NCBI RefSeq assembly: GCF_947495725.1 | Contig: NZ_CANLZZ010000001.1 | Span: forward strand, 744,001 to 808,000 | Source: an uncultured Lutibacter sp. | GTDB lineage: Bacteria > Bacteroidota > Bacteroidia > Flavobacteriales > Flavobacteriaceae | DNA length: 64,000 bases | Direction: 5' to 3' | In this document: positions 1-9,647 of the stretch, one piece after another | Layout of the letters: each line of letters begins with the position of its first letter | Position numbering within the stretch: the first letter of the stretch is position 1 | Program-made: the position numbers and the translations under genes | Notes under the pieces: generated by a model | What the model saw: only the letters and a program-made list of their open reading frames with translations | The model's database searches: none | What the model was told of the DNA's origin: nothing

Positions 1-155
1 ATTAATTTTAAGGAATTCGTGAATTTTTAATTATAGCATTTCATCATAATATAGAACCATTTTCTATTTAATTAGAAAATGGTTTTTTCTTCTTATTAAA
101 TTAAACACGTTATTATAATAATTTTTTACTTTTGAGCTGATTAATAATCGAGATT

Positions 156-1193
156 ATGATATATTCAAACATACCAAATACCAATATAAAAGTTAGTAAA
201 ATTTGTTTAGGAACTATGACTTTTGGTCAGCAAAACTCCCAACAAGAAGCTCATGAACAACTCAATTATGCTGTTGAAAAAGGAGTAAATTTTATTGATA
301 CTGCTGAAATGTATTCAATTCCGCCGCGAAAGGAAACTCAAGGAAACTCGGAGCGTATTATAGGAACTTGGTTAAAAGATCAAAAAAGAGAAAATTTAGT
401 GGTTGCAACCAAAGTTACCGGCCCAAGTAACACTTTTAAATATTTACGTGATAATTTAGGGTTTTCAAAAGCTGTAGTTCATGATGCTTTAAACAAAAGT
501 TTAAAACGGTTACAAACGGATTATGTAGATGTTTATCAACTTCATTGGCCAGAGAGACACACTAATTTTTTTGGACAATTAAACTACAAACACAACGAAA
601 ATCAAAAATGGAAGGATAATTTTAAAGAAGTTGTTGAAACTTTGGATGGTTTGGTTAAAGAGGGAAAAATTCGCCATTATGGACTTTCTAATGAAACTTC
701 TTGGGGTGTTATGCGTCATTTAAATGAAAGTACTCAAAACAATTTAACACGTTGTAAAACTATTCAAAATCCGTATTCATTGTTAAATAGATTGTTTGAA
801 GTTAATTTGGCAGAAATTTCGATGCATGAAAAAGTGGGATTATTAGCATATTCACCAATGGCTTTTGGAACACTCTCGGGAAAATATTTAAACGGAAATT
901 TACCTGAAAATTCAAGATTGAAATTATTTCCACATTATACACGATATAATAGCGATCAATCACAATTTTTGATTAAAAAATATTTCGATTTAGCAAATGA
1001 ACTAAATATTAGTTTAGCCAAACTTGCATTGGCTTTTGTAAATCAACAACCATTTGTAACAGGAAATATTATTGGAGCTACAACTATTAAACAATTAAAA
1101 GAAAATATTGAAAGTATTCACGTGGAACTTTCGGCAGAGACTTTGTCAGAAATTGATAAAATTCAGGCGCTTCAACCAAATCCAGCTCCCTAA
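156..1193 (+). CDS. Aldo/keto reductase (Tas/YajO-like)
   Basis: ORF 345 aa; GTMTFGQQN, FIDTAEMY, YVDVYQLHWP and IRHYGLSNE motifs typical of aldo/keto reductases; TACTTTTG -7 element at 127-134. Confidence 0.93.
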   Translation: MIYSNIPNTNIKVSKICLGTMTFGQQNSQQEAHEQLNYAVEKGVNFIDTAEMYSIPPRKETQGNSERIIGTWLKDQKRENLVVATKVTGPSNTFKYLRDNLGFSKAVVHDALNKSLKRLQTDYVDVYQLHWPERHTNFFGQLNYKHNENQKWKDNFKEVVETLDGLVKEGKIRHYGLSNETSWGVMRHLNESTQNNLTRCKTIQNPYSLLNRLFEVNLAEISMHEKVGLLAYSPMAFGTLSGKYLNGNLPENSRLKLFPHYTRYNSDQSQFLIKKYFDLANELNISLAKLALAFVNQQPFVTGNIIGATTIKQLKENIESIHVELSAETLSEIDKIQALQPNPAP

Positions 1194-1286
1194 AAAGTCG
1201 CTACATTTTTTTAAATAACCATTTTATACTTGAATTAAAACTTTTTTATTAATAAAAAAGATAAAAAGGTATTTATTTAAGGATAT

Positions 1287-1300
1287 ATGATTTATATCAT
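1287..1300. promoter_or_regulatory. FNR/CRP-family operator-like site upstream of nrfHA
   Basis: aTGATttatATCAt, an exact TGAT-N4-ATCA inverted repeat, ~42 nt upstream of the start site inferred from AAAATTTG (1323-1330). Confidence 0.5.
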
Positions 1301-1394
1301 AGTTTAAAATTAAAATTTAGTTAAAATTTGCAAAATAAAAATGATAGAGGATAATATTATCTGAATCTCTTTTATGATATAATTTTATAGTAAA

Positions 1395-2012
1395 ATGAAA
1401 AGACTTTATAGATTTTTAATTCCACCAAAAGAATGGAGGATTCCTGTTATAATTTTATTGGGTGCAATTACTGGTCTTACATTCTATGCGCTAATTGAGT
1501 CAAAGGCGGTTTCTTACTTATCCGATGATCCAAAAACATGTGCAAATTGCCATGTTATGACACCTCAATATTCAACTTGGAAAAATAGTTCTCATAGAGA
1601 ATGGGCAAGTTGTAATGATTGTCATGTGCCCCAAGATAATGTATTAAAAAAATACATGTTTAAAGCAAAAGATGGAATGTATCATGCGTCAGTATTTTTA
1701 ACTCGTGGAGAACCTGAAGTAATTAGAATGAAAGAAGCCGGTGTAGAGGTTGTACAAAGCAATTGTATTCGATGTCATGAAAATCAAGTAACTGATGCAA
1801 AATTAGCATCGCAAGTTGATGATCATATGAGTAGTAGAACGGAAAGAAAATGCTGGACCTGTCACCAAGAAGTTCCACATGGAAGTATACATAGTTTATC
1901 TTCAATAAAATACTATGGAAAAATAGATGAAGAACATCAAGAAACCGTACCAGATTGGTTAAGTAAATATTTAAAAGAATCAGATAATCAAAACGATAGT
2001 AAAAATGAGTAA
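1395..2012 (+). CDS. nrfH: Cytochrome c nitrite reductase small subunit NrfH (NapC/NirT family)
   Basis: N-terminal TM anchor and four CXXCH motifs (CANCH, CNDCH, CIRCH, CWTCH); overlaps nrfA. Confidence 0.95.
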   Translation: MKRLYRFLIPPKEWRIPVIILLGAITGLTFYALIESKAVSYLSDDPKTCANCHVMTPQYSTWKNSSHREWASCNDCHVPQDNVLKKYMFKAKDGMYHASVFLTRGEPEVIRMKEAGVEVVQSNCIRCHENQVTDAKLASQVDDHMSSRTERKCWTCHQEVPHGSIHSLSSIKYYGKIDEEHQETVPDWLSKYLKESDNQNDSKNE

Positions 2013-3495
2013 TACAAGAAAACCTTGGAAAAACTGGGTGTTATTTTTAGCATCTTTAGTAATAGTGTTTTTGTTAGGACTTTTAGTTTCTTCAATAACA
2101 GAACGTAAAATGGAGGCTAAATTTGCTTATACTCCAATGACAAAGATTAATAAATTAGAACCTAGAAATGAAGTTTGGGGAGAGAATTTTCCTCGCGAAT
2201 TTCAATCTTATTATAAAACTGCTGATACAACATTCCGTTCTAAATATAATGGGAACGCTATGATTGATATGTTAGAAGAAGATCCGCGCCTAGTTGTACT
2301 TTGGGCAGGATATGGTTTTGCAAAAGATTACAATCAAGGTCGTGGACACGTTTATGCAATTGAAGATGTTACTAATACTTTAAGAACCGGTGGACCAACT
2401 GGACCAGATGATGGACCAATGCCTTCTACTTGTTGGACTTGTAAATCACCAGATGTTCCACGTTTAATTAATGAAATTGGTGTAGATGATTACTACAAAG
2501 GAAAATGGGCAAGCAAAGGAGAACAAATTGTAAACCCAATTGGTTGTGCAAACTGTCATGATGAAAAGTCAATGAAATTAACCATTACCCAACCAGCTTT
2601 AATTGAAGCATTTCAACGTCAAGGAAAAGATATTACTAAATCTTCTCATAACGAAATGCGTTCTTTAGTTTGTGCACAATGTCACGTTGAGTATTACTTC
2701 AACAAAAATTTACCTGAAAAAGAAGGAATACCTTATTTAGTATTTCCTTGGGATGAAGGTCAAACAGTTGAAGATATGGAATCTTATTATGACAAAGTTG
2801 GTCATGTAGATTGGACTCACAAAATTAGTAAAGCGCCAATGTTAAAAGCACAACACCCAGGTTACGAAACTTATCAAATGGGTATTCATGGTAAAAGAGG
2901 TGTTTCTTGTGCAGATTGCCACATGCCTTATAAAACTGAAGGTGGACAAAAATTTACAGATCACCATATTCAATCTCCTTTAAACAACGTTGCAAATTCT
3001 TGTCAAGTTTGTCATAGAGAAGAAAAAGACGAATTAATTAAAAATGTATTTGATAATCAAGATCGTATTATTGAAAACAGAGATCAATTAGAACGTTTGT
3101 TAGTTCGAGCTCACGTTGAAGCAGGTAAATGTTGGGAGTTAGGAGCTACTGAAGAACAAATGAAAGATATTTTACACGGAATTAGATTAGGACAATGGCG
3201 TTGGGATTATGTTGCAGCATCTCACGGTGGATCTTTCCACGCTCCTGTTGAGTTAGGTAGAGTACTTGGAAAAGGTATTGATATTACACAAGAAACTAGA
3301 ATTAAATTAGCTAAATTGTTAATGGAATTAGGTTTTAAAGGTGAAGTTCCTTACCCAGCAATTGACACAAAAGAAAAAGCTCAAGAGTTTATTGGATTAC
3401 CAATGGAAAAATTAAAAGCAGAAAAGGAAAAATTCTTAAAAGAAGTTCGTCCACAATGGCAAGAAGCTGCTAAAAAAAGAGAAGCAACATACTAA
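2005..3495 (+). CDS. nrfA: Ammonia-forming cytochrome c nitrite reductase NrfA
   Basis: Diagnostic CXXCK catalytic heme motif (CWTCK) plus four CXXCH (CANCH, CAQCH, CADCH, CQVCH); adjacent nrfH. Confidence 0.97.
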   Translation: MSNTRKPWKNWVLFLASLVIVFLLGLLVSSITERKMEAKFAYTPMTKINKLEPRNEVWGENFPREFQSYYKTADTTFRSKYNGNAMIDMLEEDPRLVVLWAGYGFAKDYNQGRGHVYAIEDVTNTLRTGGPTGPDDGPMPSTCWTCKSPDVPRLINEIGVDDYYKGKWASKGEQIVNPIGCANCHDEKSMKLTITQPALIEAFQRQGKDITKSSHNEMRSLVCAQCHVEYYFNKNLPEKEGIPYLVFPWDEGQTVEDMESYYDKVGHVDWTHKISKAPMLKAQHPGYETYQMGIHGKRGVSCADCHMPYKTEGGQKFTDHHIQSPLNNVANSCQVCHREEKDELIKNVFDNQDRIIENRDQLERLLVRAHVEAGKCWELGATEEQMKDILHGIRLGQWRWDYVAASHGGSFHAPVELGRVLGKGIDITQETRIKLAKLLMELGFKGEVPYPAIDTKEKAQEFIGLPMEKLKAEKEKFLKEVRPQWQEAAKKREATY

Positions 3496-3527
3496 ATTAT
3501 AGTATGGAGTAAATAGTATTTAGTTCT

Positions 3528-3568
3528 GAGTTTTTTAATTTTTTTAAGATTTTTAAATTAAAAAACTC
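3528..3568. terminator. Perfect 14-bp stem-loop between nrfA and resB (terminator, attenuator or mRNA-stability element)
   Basis: GAGTTTTTTAATTT-(13 nt)-AAATTAAAAAACTC, arms exactly complementary. Confidence 0.5.
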
Positions 3569-3584
3569 ATTTCTAAAAAAATAG

Positions 3585-3592
3585 TATATTTG
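3585..3592 (+). promoter_or_regulatory. Bacteroidota -7 element TATATTTG directly in front of resB ATG
   Basis: Exact TAnnTTTG, seven nucleotides between it and the ATG at 3600. Confidence 0.55.
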
Positions 3593-3599
3593 ACTTTAT

Positions 3600-4850
3600 A
3601 TGAGTGAAAATAATATAAAGATTCAACGTAATTTATGGGAAAATCCCTGGGGTTACATTGAATCTTTTTTTATAGGAATTGGTTTAATTATAACAGGTTT
3701 GTTTTTAGAAGTTTTTTCTACTTCTAATAATGTATTTACGTTATCTTACCCATACAATGTAATATTTTTAATAGGTTATATTGTAGTACTATTTGTTTTG
3801 TATAAATGGTTTACAAATTCGCAAATTATACGTTGGCTTACAAAAGTACCGGCTTCAATATCAAGTATTGTTTTAGTTACTGTGCTAGTGATGATAATGG
3901 GAATTATACCTCAAATACCTTCAGAAAATAAAATTATAAATAACTTAGGTTTAAATCATATAACAAGTAATTGGGCGTTTTTATTAATCTTGTTTCAATT
4001 TTTAACCTGTTTGGGACTTATCTCAATAAAAAGAATTTTACAATTTAAATGGTCTAATTTTGGTTTTGTTTTAAACCATACCGGATTATTTTTAGCCTTA
4101 ACCGCAGGTGTTTTAGGAACAGGAGATTTGCAACGTTTATCTATAAATGTGTATGAAGGAAAACCAAGTTGGGTTGCTACAGACCAACAAAAAAAAGAAA
4201 TAGAATTACCGTTTGCCTTTTTTTTAAAAGATTTTTTAATTGATGAATACAACCCAAAATTAGCTTTAGTAGACAATAAAACGGGAAGTATTGCACATAA
4301 CGATGGTAAAAACCTTTATTTAGTTGAAAAAGGAGAAACTTATTATTTTAACAATTTTGAAGTAAAAATTGATAATTTTCTTTCTAATGCTATTCGTTTT
4401 GGAATGCGTTATGAAGCTGTTAATGAAATAGGTTCACCCCCAGCTGCAAAAGTAACTGTAAAAAATATTGAAAACGATTCTATTAAAACTGCTTGGATAA
4501 GTAGTGGAAGTTTCCGTTATCCTTATGAATCACTTAAAATAAGTAAAGAATACTCTGTGGTAATGACTATTCCAGAAGTGAAGAAATTTAGTTCAGATAT
4601 TGATATTTTAACCAAAGAAGGAGAACGAATTAGTACAGTATTAGAAGTAAATAAACCTTTTAAATACAAAGGTTGGAAAATATATCAGCTTAGCTACGAT
4701 GATAAAATGGGAAAATGGAGTAATTTAAGCGTTTTAGAGCTTGTAAAAGATCCGTGGCTACCACTTATTTATATTGGAATTTTTATGATGATTGCAGGCG
4801 CTATATATATGTTTTGGATGGGTAATAAAATAACTAAAAATCAAGAATAA
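3600..4850 (+). CDS. ResB-like cytochrome c biogenesis protein
   Basis: Multi-TM protein with a large periplasmic domain (EVNKPFKYKGWKIYQLSYD); next to a CcsA-like gene and NrfHA. Confidence 0.85.
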   Translation: MSENNIKIQRNLWENPWGYIESFFIGIGLIITGLFLEVFSTSNNVFTLSYPYNVIFLIGYIVVLFVLYKWFTNSQIIRWLTKVPASISSIVLVTVLVMIMGIIPQIPSENKIINNLGLNHITSNWAFLLILFQFLTCLGLISIKRILQFKWSNFGFVLNHTGLFLALTAGVLGTGDLQRLSINVYEGKPSWVATDQQKKEIELPFAFFLKDFLIDEYNPKLALVDNKTGSIAHNDGKNLYLVEKGETYYFNNFEVKIDNFLSNAIRFGMRYEAVNEIGSPPAAKVTVKNIENDSIKTAWISSGSFRYPYESLKISKEYSVVMTIPEVKKFSSDIDILTKEGERISTVLEVNKPFKYKGWKIYQLSYDDKMGKWSNLSVLELVKDPWLPLIYIGIFMMIAGAIYMFWMGNKITKNQE

Positions 4851-5653
4851 TGACTTGGATAGATTTTCCTTTATACAGTTCAATCATTGTAATTTTGTGG
4901 TTTATAGGGTTGGTATTTTTATTAATTTCATATAAAAAGCAAGCCGTTTTAAAAATTGCCAATTTGTTATTTGTATCGGGTTGGGCGGTTATGATTCTTT
5001 TTGTTGTAAAATTGTGGATTGAGTTGGACCGGCCTCCAATGAGAACTCTTGGAGAAACCAGATTATGGTACGCTACATTTTTACCATTAATAGGTTTTGT
5101 AACTTTTATTCGTTGGAAATATAAGTGGTTTTTGGCCTATAGTTTTATAATGGCAAGTATGTTTTTAGCCATCAATTATTTAAATCCCGAAACCTATTCA
5201 AAAACCTTAATGCCAGCGCTGCAAAGTCCTTGGTTTATTCCACACGTATTGGTGTATTTATTTTCGTATGCAGTTTTAGCAGCATCAAGCATTGTTGCTA
5301 TAAAAGGTTGGTTCGATAGTTACAAAGGAAACTTCAATATAGAAACTTTAAAACTAGCTGATAACTTAGTGTATATTGGTTTTGCATTTTTAACTTTAGG
5401 GTTGCTATTTGGAGCACTTTGGGCAAAAGAAGCTTGGGGACATTACTGGACTTGGGATCCTAAAGAAGTTTGGGCATTTTTAACCTGGATGGGTTACTTA
5501 ATTTACATTCATTACCGCTATTTTCACGCTCAAAAAAGTAAACAAGCACTTACTATTTTGGCATTGGCATTTGTAGTATTATTAGTTTGTTGGTTTGGCG
5601 TTAATTATTTACCTGTTGCAAATACTAGTGTACATACCTATACCCAATATTAG
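4850..5653 (+). CDS. ccsA: CcsA/CcmF-type cytochrome c assembly protein
   Basis: WWD-like heme motif WGHYWTWDPKEVWAFLTW; multi-TM; start overlaps the upstream stop by 1 nt. Confidence 0.9.
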   Translation: MTWIDFPLYSSIIVILWFIGLVFLLISYKKQAVLKIANLLFVSGWAVMILFVVKLWIELDRPPMRTLGETRLWYATFLPLIGFVTFIRWKYKWFLAYSFIMASMFLAINYLNPETYSKTLMPALQSPWFIPHVLVYLFSYAVLAASSIVAIKGWFDSYKGNFNIETLKLADNLVYIGFAFLTLGLLFGALWAKEAWGHYWTWDPKEVWAFLTWMGYLIYIHYRYFHAQKSKQALTILALAFVVLLVCWFGVNYLPVANTSVHTYTQY

Positions 5654-5724
5654 ATATTGTTTATTATGATATGTTTAACTTGTATCATTATCTATTAAAA
5701 ATTATAATTTAATTTTTTTTTGAT

Positions 5725-5806
5725 GTTACCCTCCGGGGCAGGTTGTCACTACTCGCTTTTTTAGTTGAAAAACGACTTTAAAAGAGCTTAAACGTGCGTT
5801 CTATCC
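5725..5806. repeat. Candidate dispersed intergenic element or remnant (GC-rich head plus imperfect hairpin)
   Basis: gttaccctccggggcaggttgtcactactcgc followed by imperfect inverted repeat cttttttagttg-aaaaa-cgactttaaaag; much higher GC than the flanks. Confidence 0.35.
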
Positions 5807-5930
5807 TTATTGCTATATTTAATATGACTCTAAATATTGTAAAGTTATGTTATACAGTACTTTATAAGATTATCCTAGTTTTTTTTCTAACTGAATTATC
5901 GCTTAAAGACAAATACTGACATTTATCAGC

Positions 5931-5953
5931 TTATTTAAAATAATTCTAAATAA
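5931..5953. promoter_or_regulatory. Palindrome upstream of TonB receptor (metalloregulator-like operator or terminator)
   Basis: TTATTTAAAATAATTCTAAATAA, extended by AGC...GCT to 5928-5956, then a T-rich tract. Confidence 0.45.
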
Positions 5954-5978
5954 GCTTTTTTATTTTAATATACTATTC

Positions 5979-6013
5979 TATATTTGCCCCTTATTTATAA
6001 TTAGTCTAAATAA
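5979..6013 (+). promoter_or_regulatory. Promoter -7 TATATTTG with a palindrome overlapping the predicted start site
   Basis: TATATTTG at 5979-5986; TTATTTATAATTAGTCTAAATAA at 5991-6013. Confidence 0.5.
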
Positions 6014-6020
6014 AAATAAG

Positions 6021-8444
6021 ATGAACAAACAACTATTAACACTACTATTTTTAACGATTTCAACCATTGCTTTTTCTCAAAAAGGAAGCGTAAAAGGTAC
6101 AATAACCAACAACAATAATAATCCATTGTATGATGTAAATATTATATTAAAAAACACGGCAAAAGGAACACTTTCTAACAAAGAAGGGTATTTTGAAATA
6201 GCAAATCTAAAAGATGGAGATTATATTTTATCAATTTATAATCTTGGTTATAAAACAAGAGAAATAGCAATTTCTATTTCAAATAACAATTCAATAAATT
6301 TAGAAACAATTAAACTTTATGAAGGAAATGAAATTTTAAATGAAGTTGTAATAGAAAGCACAAGAATTAATAAGTTTTCTAGAAAGCAAAGTGCTTATGT
6401 GGCTAAAATGCCACTTAAAAATATTGAAAATTCTCAAGTTTATAGCACCATTACAAATCAATTATTAGTATCACAGTCAGTCAATAGCTTTGAAGATGCT
6501 TTAAAAAATGCCGTTGGTGTAGATAAATTATGGTCTTCTACCGGTAGAAGTGGAGATGGAGCTGGTTATTACAGTATTCGTGGATTTTCTGTGCAACCAC
6601 AATTGGTAAACGGAGTTTCAGGAATTACAAATGGATTTATAAACCCATCAAACGTTGAGCGTGTTGAGGTTATTAAAGGTCCTTCAGCAACATTGTTTGG
6701 TAGTACGCTAACTTCTTACGGTGGTTTAATTAACATAGTTACTAAAAAACCATATAATAGTTTTGGAGGAAGTGTTACTGTTGCCGGAGGTTCCTTTGGT
6801 TTCAGAAAACTAAATGCCGATATTAATTTAAGTAATAAAGAAAACATATCATTTCGTTTAAACACAGGATATCAAGAAGAAGATAGTTTTCAAGATTATG
6901 GATATAAAAAATCTGTTTTTATTGCGCCATCACTTACTTATAAGGTAAATAATAATTTAACCTTTAATTTATCGTATGAAACTTCAAACAACGAGCAAAC
7001 AAATCAAACCTTTTTATTTTTAAACAGGTCTGCGCCATTAGTATTCAATACAATTGAAGAATTGAATTATAATACTAATAAATCTCTTACAAATAATGAT
7101 GTAATAATTGAAAATCCTACGCAAAATTTTAGAGGAGAAATTGCATATAAACTTTCAGACAATTGGTCTTCACAAACTATTATTGCAGGTGGTACAGCAA
7201 AATCAAATGGATTTTATACGTATTTATGGAATGCTGCAGATTGGACCGATGCTGCAAACCCTGCTGGTACACCAAATTTTGCATTGTATGCTCAAAAAAC
7301 TGATGCTAAAACAAAAACGCTTAATCTTCAGCAAAATTTTGTAGGAGAATTTAAAATTGGGGATTTACAAAACAAATTATTAGTTGGTTTTGATTATTTA
7401 AAAACATCAATTATTGATAAAGGTTCTAATTGGGGTTATTTACATACTGTTAATGCGCAAGGAGATCTTATTTATGGAGAGCCAGAAATTTCAGCAGCAA
7501 ATTTAAATACAATACTTACAGGTATTGGTAATTCAAATATCGAAACAAAACAAAATGTTTTTGGGGCTTACGCATCAAATGTTGCAAAAATAACACCTCA
7601 ATTATCTGCAATGGCGAGTATTCGTTTTGACAGATTTAAGTATGATGGAGATATAAACGACCCTTCAGATGATTTGCAAGCGTTTAACGAATCAACCTGG
7701 TCTCCTAAATTTGGTGTGGTTTATCAACCAATTGTAAATAAGCTTTCAATTTTCGGTAATTACCAAAATAGTTTCTCATATGTAAACCCAGAATTAGTTC
7801 CTGTTGATTTAAGCGATCCTTCAGCCGGAACAGTTTTACAATCTTATGATTTGGAACGTGCAAATCAGCTAGAATTTGGAGTTAAAACAAACCTTTTTAA
7901 TAATAGATTAGAGGCTACTTTAAATTATTATGACATTGAAGTTAAAGATAAAATAATGGGTTTTGGAGCTTCAAAACAACAAGATGCAACCGTAAATAGC
8001 AATGGTGTTGAATTGGAGTTAAACGCAAGTCCAATAAAAGGTCTTAATCTTAGAGGAGGTTTTAGTTATAATAATTCTGAAGTAACTAAATCTGCTTCTA
8101 GACTAGATTTAATTGGTTTAAGACCGGCAGAATCTGGATCAGACATTTTATATAATTTTTGGGGAGATTATAAAGTTACAGAAGGTTTTGCTAAAAACCT
8201 TGGTTTTGGAGCTGGTTTTAACGGAGCAAGCAGTTATAATACTATGAGTGATTATACAAATTCTGGAGGTTTTGATTTACCCGCATATACCGTTTTTAAT
8301 GCTTCTATATATTATGAAACTAGTAAGTTTAGAATTAGTGTAAAAGGTAATAATTTAAGCGATAAAAAATACTATTCTGGATGGAGTACTGTAACACCAC
8401 AACAAACAAGAGCATTTATTGCTACGTTAGACTATAAGTTTTAG
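6021..8444 (+). CDS. TonB-dependent (siderophore-type) receptor with N-terminal carboxypeptidase-regulatory-like domain
   Basis: Signal peptide, CarboxypepD_reg-like repeat, plug domain (YYSIRGFSVQPQLVNG, VERVEVIKGPSATLFGS), C-terminal beta-barrel ending in YKF. Confidence 0.93.
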   Translation: MNKQLLTLLFLTISTIAFSQKGSVKGTITNNNNNPLYDVNIILKNTAKGTLSNKEGYFEIANLKDGDYILSIYNLGYKTREIAISISNNNSINLETIKLYEGNEILNEVVIESTRINKFSRKQSAYVAKMPLKNIENSQVYSTITNQLLVSQSVNSFEDALKNAVGVDKLWSSTGRSGDGAGYYSIRGFSVQPQLVNGVSGITNGFINPSNVERVEVIKGPSATLFGSTLTSYGGLINIVTKKPYNSFGGSVTVAGGSFGFRKLNADINLSNKENISFRLNTGYQEEDSFQDYGYKKSVFIAPSLTYKVNNNLTFNLSYETSNNEQTNQTFLFLNRSAPLVFNTIEELNYNTNKSLTNNDVIIENPTQNFRGEIAYKLSDNWSSQTIIAGGTAKSNGFYTYLWNAADWTDAANPAGTPNFALYAQKTDAKTKTLNLQQNFVGEFKIGDLQNKLLVGFDYLKTSIIDKGSNWGYLHTVNAQGDLIYGEPEISAANLNTILTGIGNSNIETKQNVFGAYASNVAKITPQLSAMASIRFDRFKYDGDINDPSDDLQAFNESTWSPKFGVVYQPIVNKLSIFGNYQNSFSYVNPELVPVDLSDPSAGTVLQSYDLERANQLEFGVKTNLFNNRLEATLNYYDIEVKDKIMGFGASKQQDATVNSNGVELELNASPIKGLNLRGGFSYNNSEVTKSASRLDLIGLRPAESGSDILYNFWGDYKVTEGFAKNLGFGAGFNGASSYNTMSDYTNSGGFDLPAYTVFNASIYYETSKFRISVKGNNLSDKKYYSGWSTVTPQQTRAFIATLDYKF

Positions 8445-8456
8445 ATATATTAATTG

Positions 8457-8487
8457 AAAAAAGGTAACTATTATAGTTGCCTTTTTT
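8457..8487 (+). terminator. Intrinsic terminator after TonB receptor
   Basis: AAAAAAGGTAACTA-tta-TAGTTGCCTTTTTT. Confidence 0.85.
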
Positions 8488-8503
8488 CTTTATTTTTTTT
8501 CAG

Positions 8504-9625
8504 ATGAAATATAGAAAAACCATTCTTTCAATTCATAAAATCCTTGGTTTATTTACAGGTGTTGTTGTATTTATAGTATCAATAACTGGTTGTTGTTGGG
8601 CATTTAGAGATGAAATTGAAAGCACATACAATCAATACAAAAAAGTTGAACCACAAAACATAGCAATTTTAACTCCATCAGAGGTAAAAACTATTGCTGA
8701 AGAAATTTTTCCAAACAACACAGTTCACGGAACAATTTTTAAAAAAGCAGATGATGCTATTGAAGTCATTTTTTATGATGCCAAACCAGAGTTTTACCAA
8801 AGTATATTTTTAAACCCTTATTCAGGTGAAGTTATTCAAATAGATAACCACTTAAGTGGTTTTTTTGCTTTTATTTTAAAAGGTCATATGCGTTTGTGGT
8901 TACCAAAAGATATTGGAGAACAAGTTGTGGGAGCATCAATACTTACTTTTATTTTAATTATAATTTCGGGCTTTATTTTATGGATTCCGAAAAAGCGAAA
9001 AAACTTAAAACAACGATTAAAGTTTGATTGGAGATCTACTACAAAATGGAAACGAAAAAACTTCGATTTGCATACCGTAGTTGGATTTTATGTATGTACT
9101 TTTGCTTTAATAGCAGCATTTACAGGTGCAATGATATCATATAATTGGCTAAAATATGTGGTATATGTTTCAACCGGAGGAGATAAAATACCTGCCTTTA
9201 TTATTCCAGATAATAGAAATAAAGAACCAAAAATAGACAGTAAAACCTTGCCAATAGATCATTTAATTGTAAAACTACAAAAGGAATCTCCAGAAGCTAA
9301 AAGTTTTGAACTACATTATCCTGAAACTGAGGAGGCAAGTATTTATGTTGAGGTTTCTAATAGTGAAGGTTTGTACTACAATTCTGATTATAGATTTTTT
9401 GATCAACATACATTAGAAGAAATTGAATCAAAAGCTATTTTTGGAAAATATAAAGATGCTAAGTTTGCTGATAAAATAATTCGTATGAATTATGATATTC
9501 ATGTTGGAGCCATTGGTGGAATTGCAGGTAAAATAATTGCGTTTATAATTAGCTTAATTACTGCAAGTTTGCCTGTAACAGGAGTTTTACTTTGGTATGG
9601 ACGTAAGTACAAAAAGAAACACTAA
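8504..9625 (+). CDS. PepSY-associated TM helix domain protein
   Basis: The ORF track starts at a TTG (8477); ATG at 8504 (MKYRKTILSIHKILGLFTG) is the likelier start. PepSY_TM pattern (HKILGLFTGVVVF, LHTVVGFYV); downstream of a TonB receptor. Confidence 0.85.
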   Translation: MKYRKTILSIHKILGLFTGVVVFIVSITGCCWAFRDEIESTYNQYKKVEPQNIAILTPSEVKTIAEEIFPNNTVHGTIFKKADDAIEVIFYDAKPEFYQSIFLNPYSGEVIQIDNHLSGFFAFILKGHMRLWLPKDIGEQVVGASILTFILIIISGFILWIPKKRKNLKQRLKFDWRSTTKWKRKNFDLHTVVGFYVCTFALIAAFTGAMISYNWLKYVVYVSTGGDKIPAFIIPDNRNKEPKIDSKTLPIDHLIVKLQKESPEAKSFELHYPETEEASIYVEVSNSEGLYYNSDYRFFDQHTLEEIESKAIFGKYKDAKFADKIIRMNYDIHVGAIGGIAGKIIAFIISLITASLPVTGVLLWYGRKYKKKH

Positions 9626-9647
9626 ATAGCTGTTAAATCAGCTATTT
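9624..9647. terminator. Bidirectional terminator overlapping convergent stop codons
   Basis: AAATAGCTG-ttaaat-CAGCTATTT, perfect 9-bp arms. Confidence 0.7.

Noticed and set aside
1241-1260. Perfect 20-bp palindrome CTTTTTTATTAATAAAAAAG as terminator of the aldo/keto reductase
   Set aside because: Only A/T in the stem apart from the terminal pair and no clear T-run; could be chance in AT-rich DNA.
8477-8503. ORF-track TTG start of the PepSY protein
   Set aside because: Overlaps the upstream intrinsic terminator; ATG at 8504 gives a normal N-terminus.
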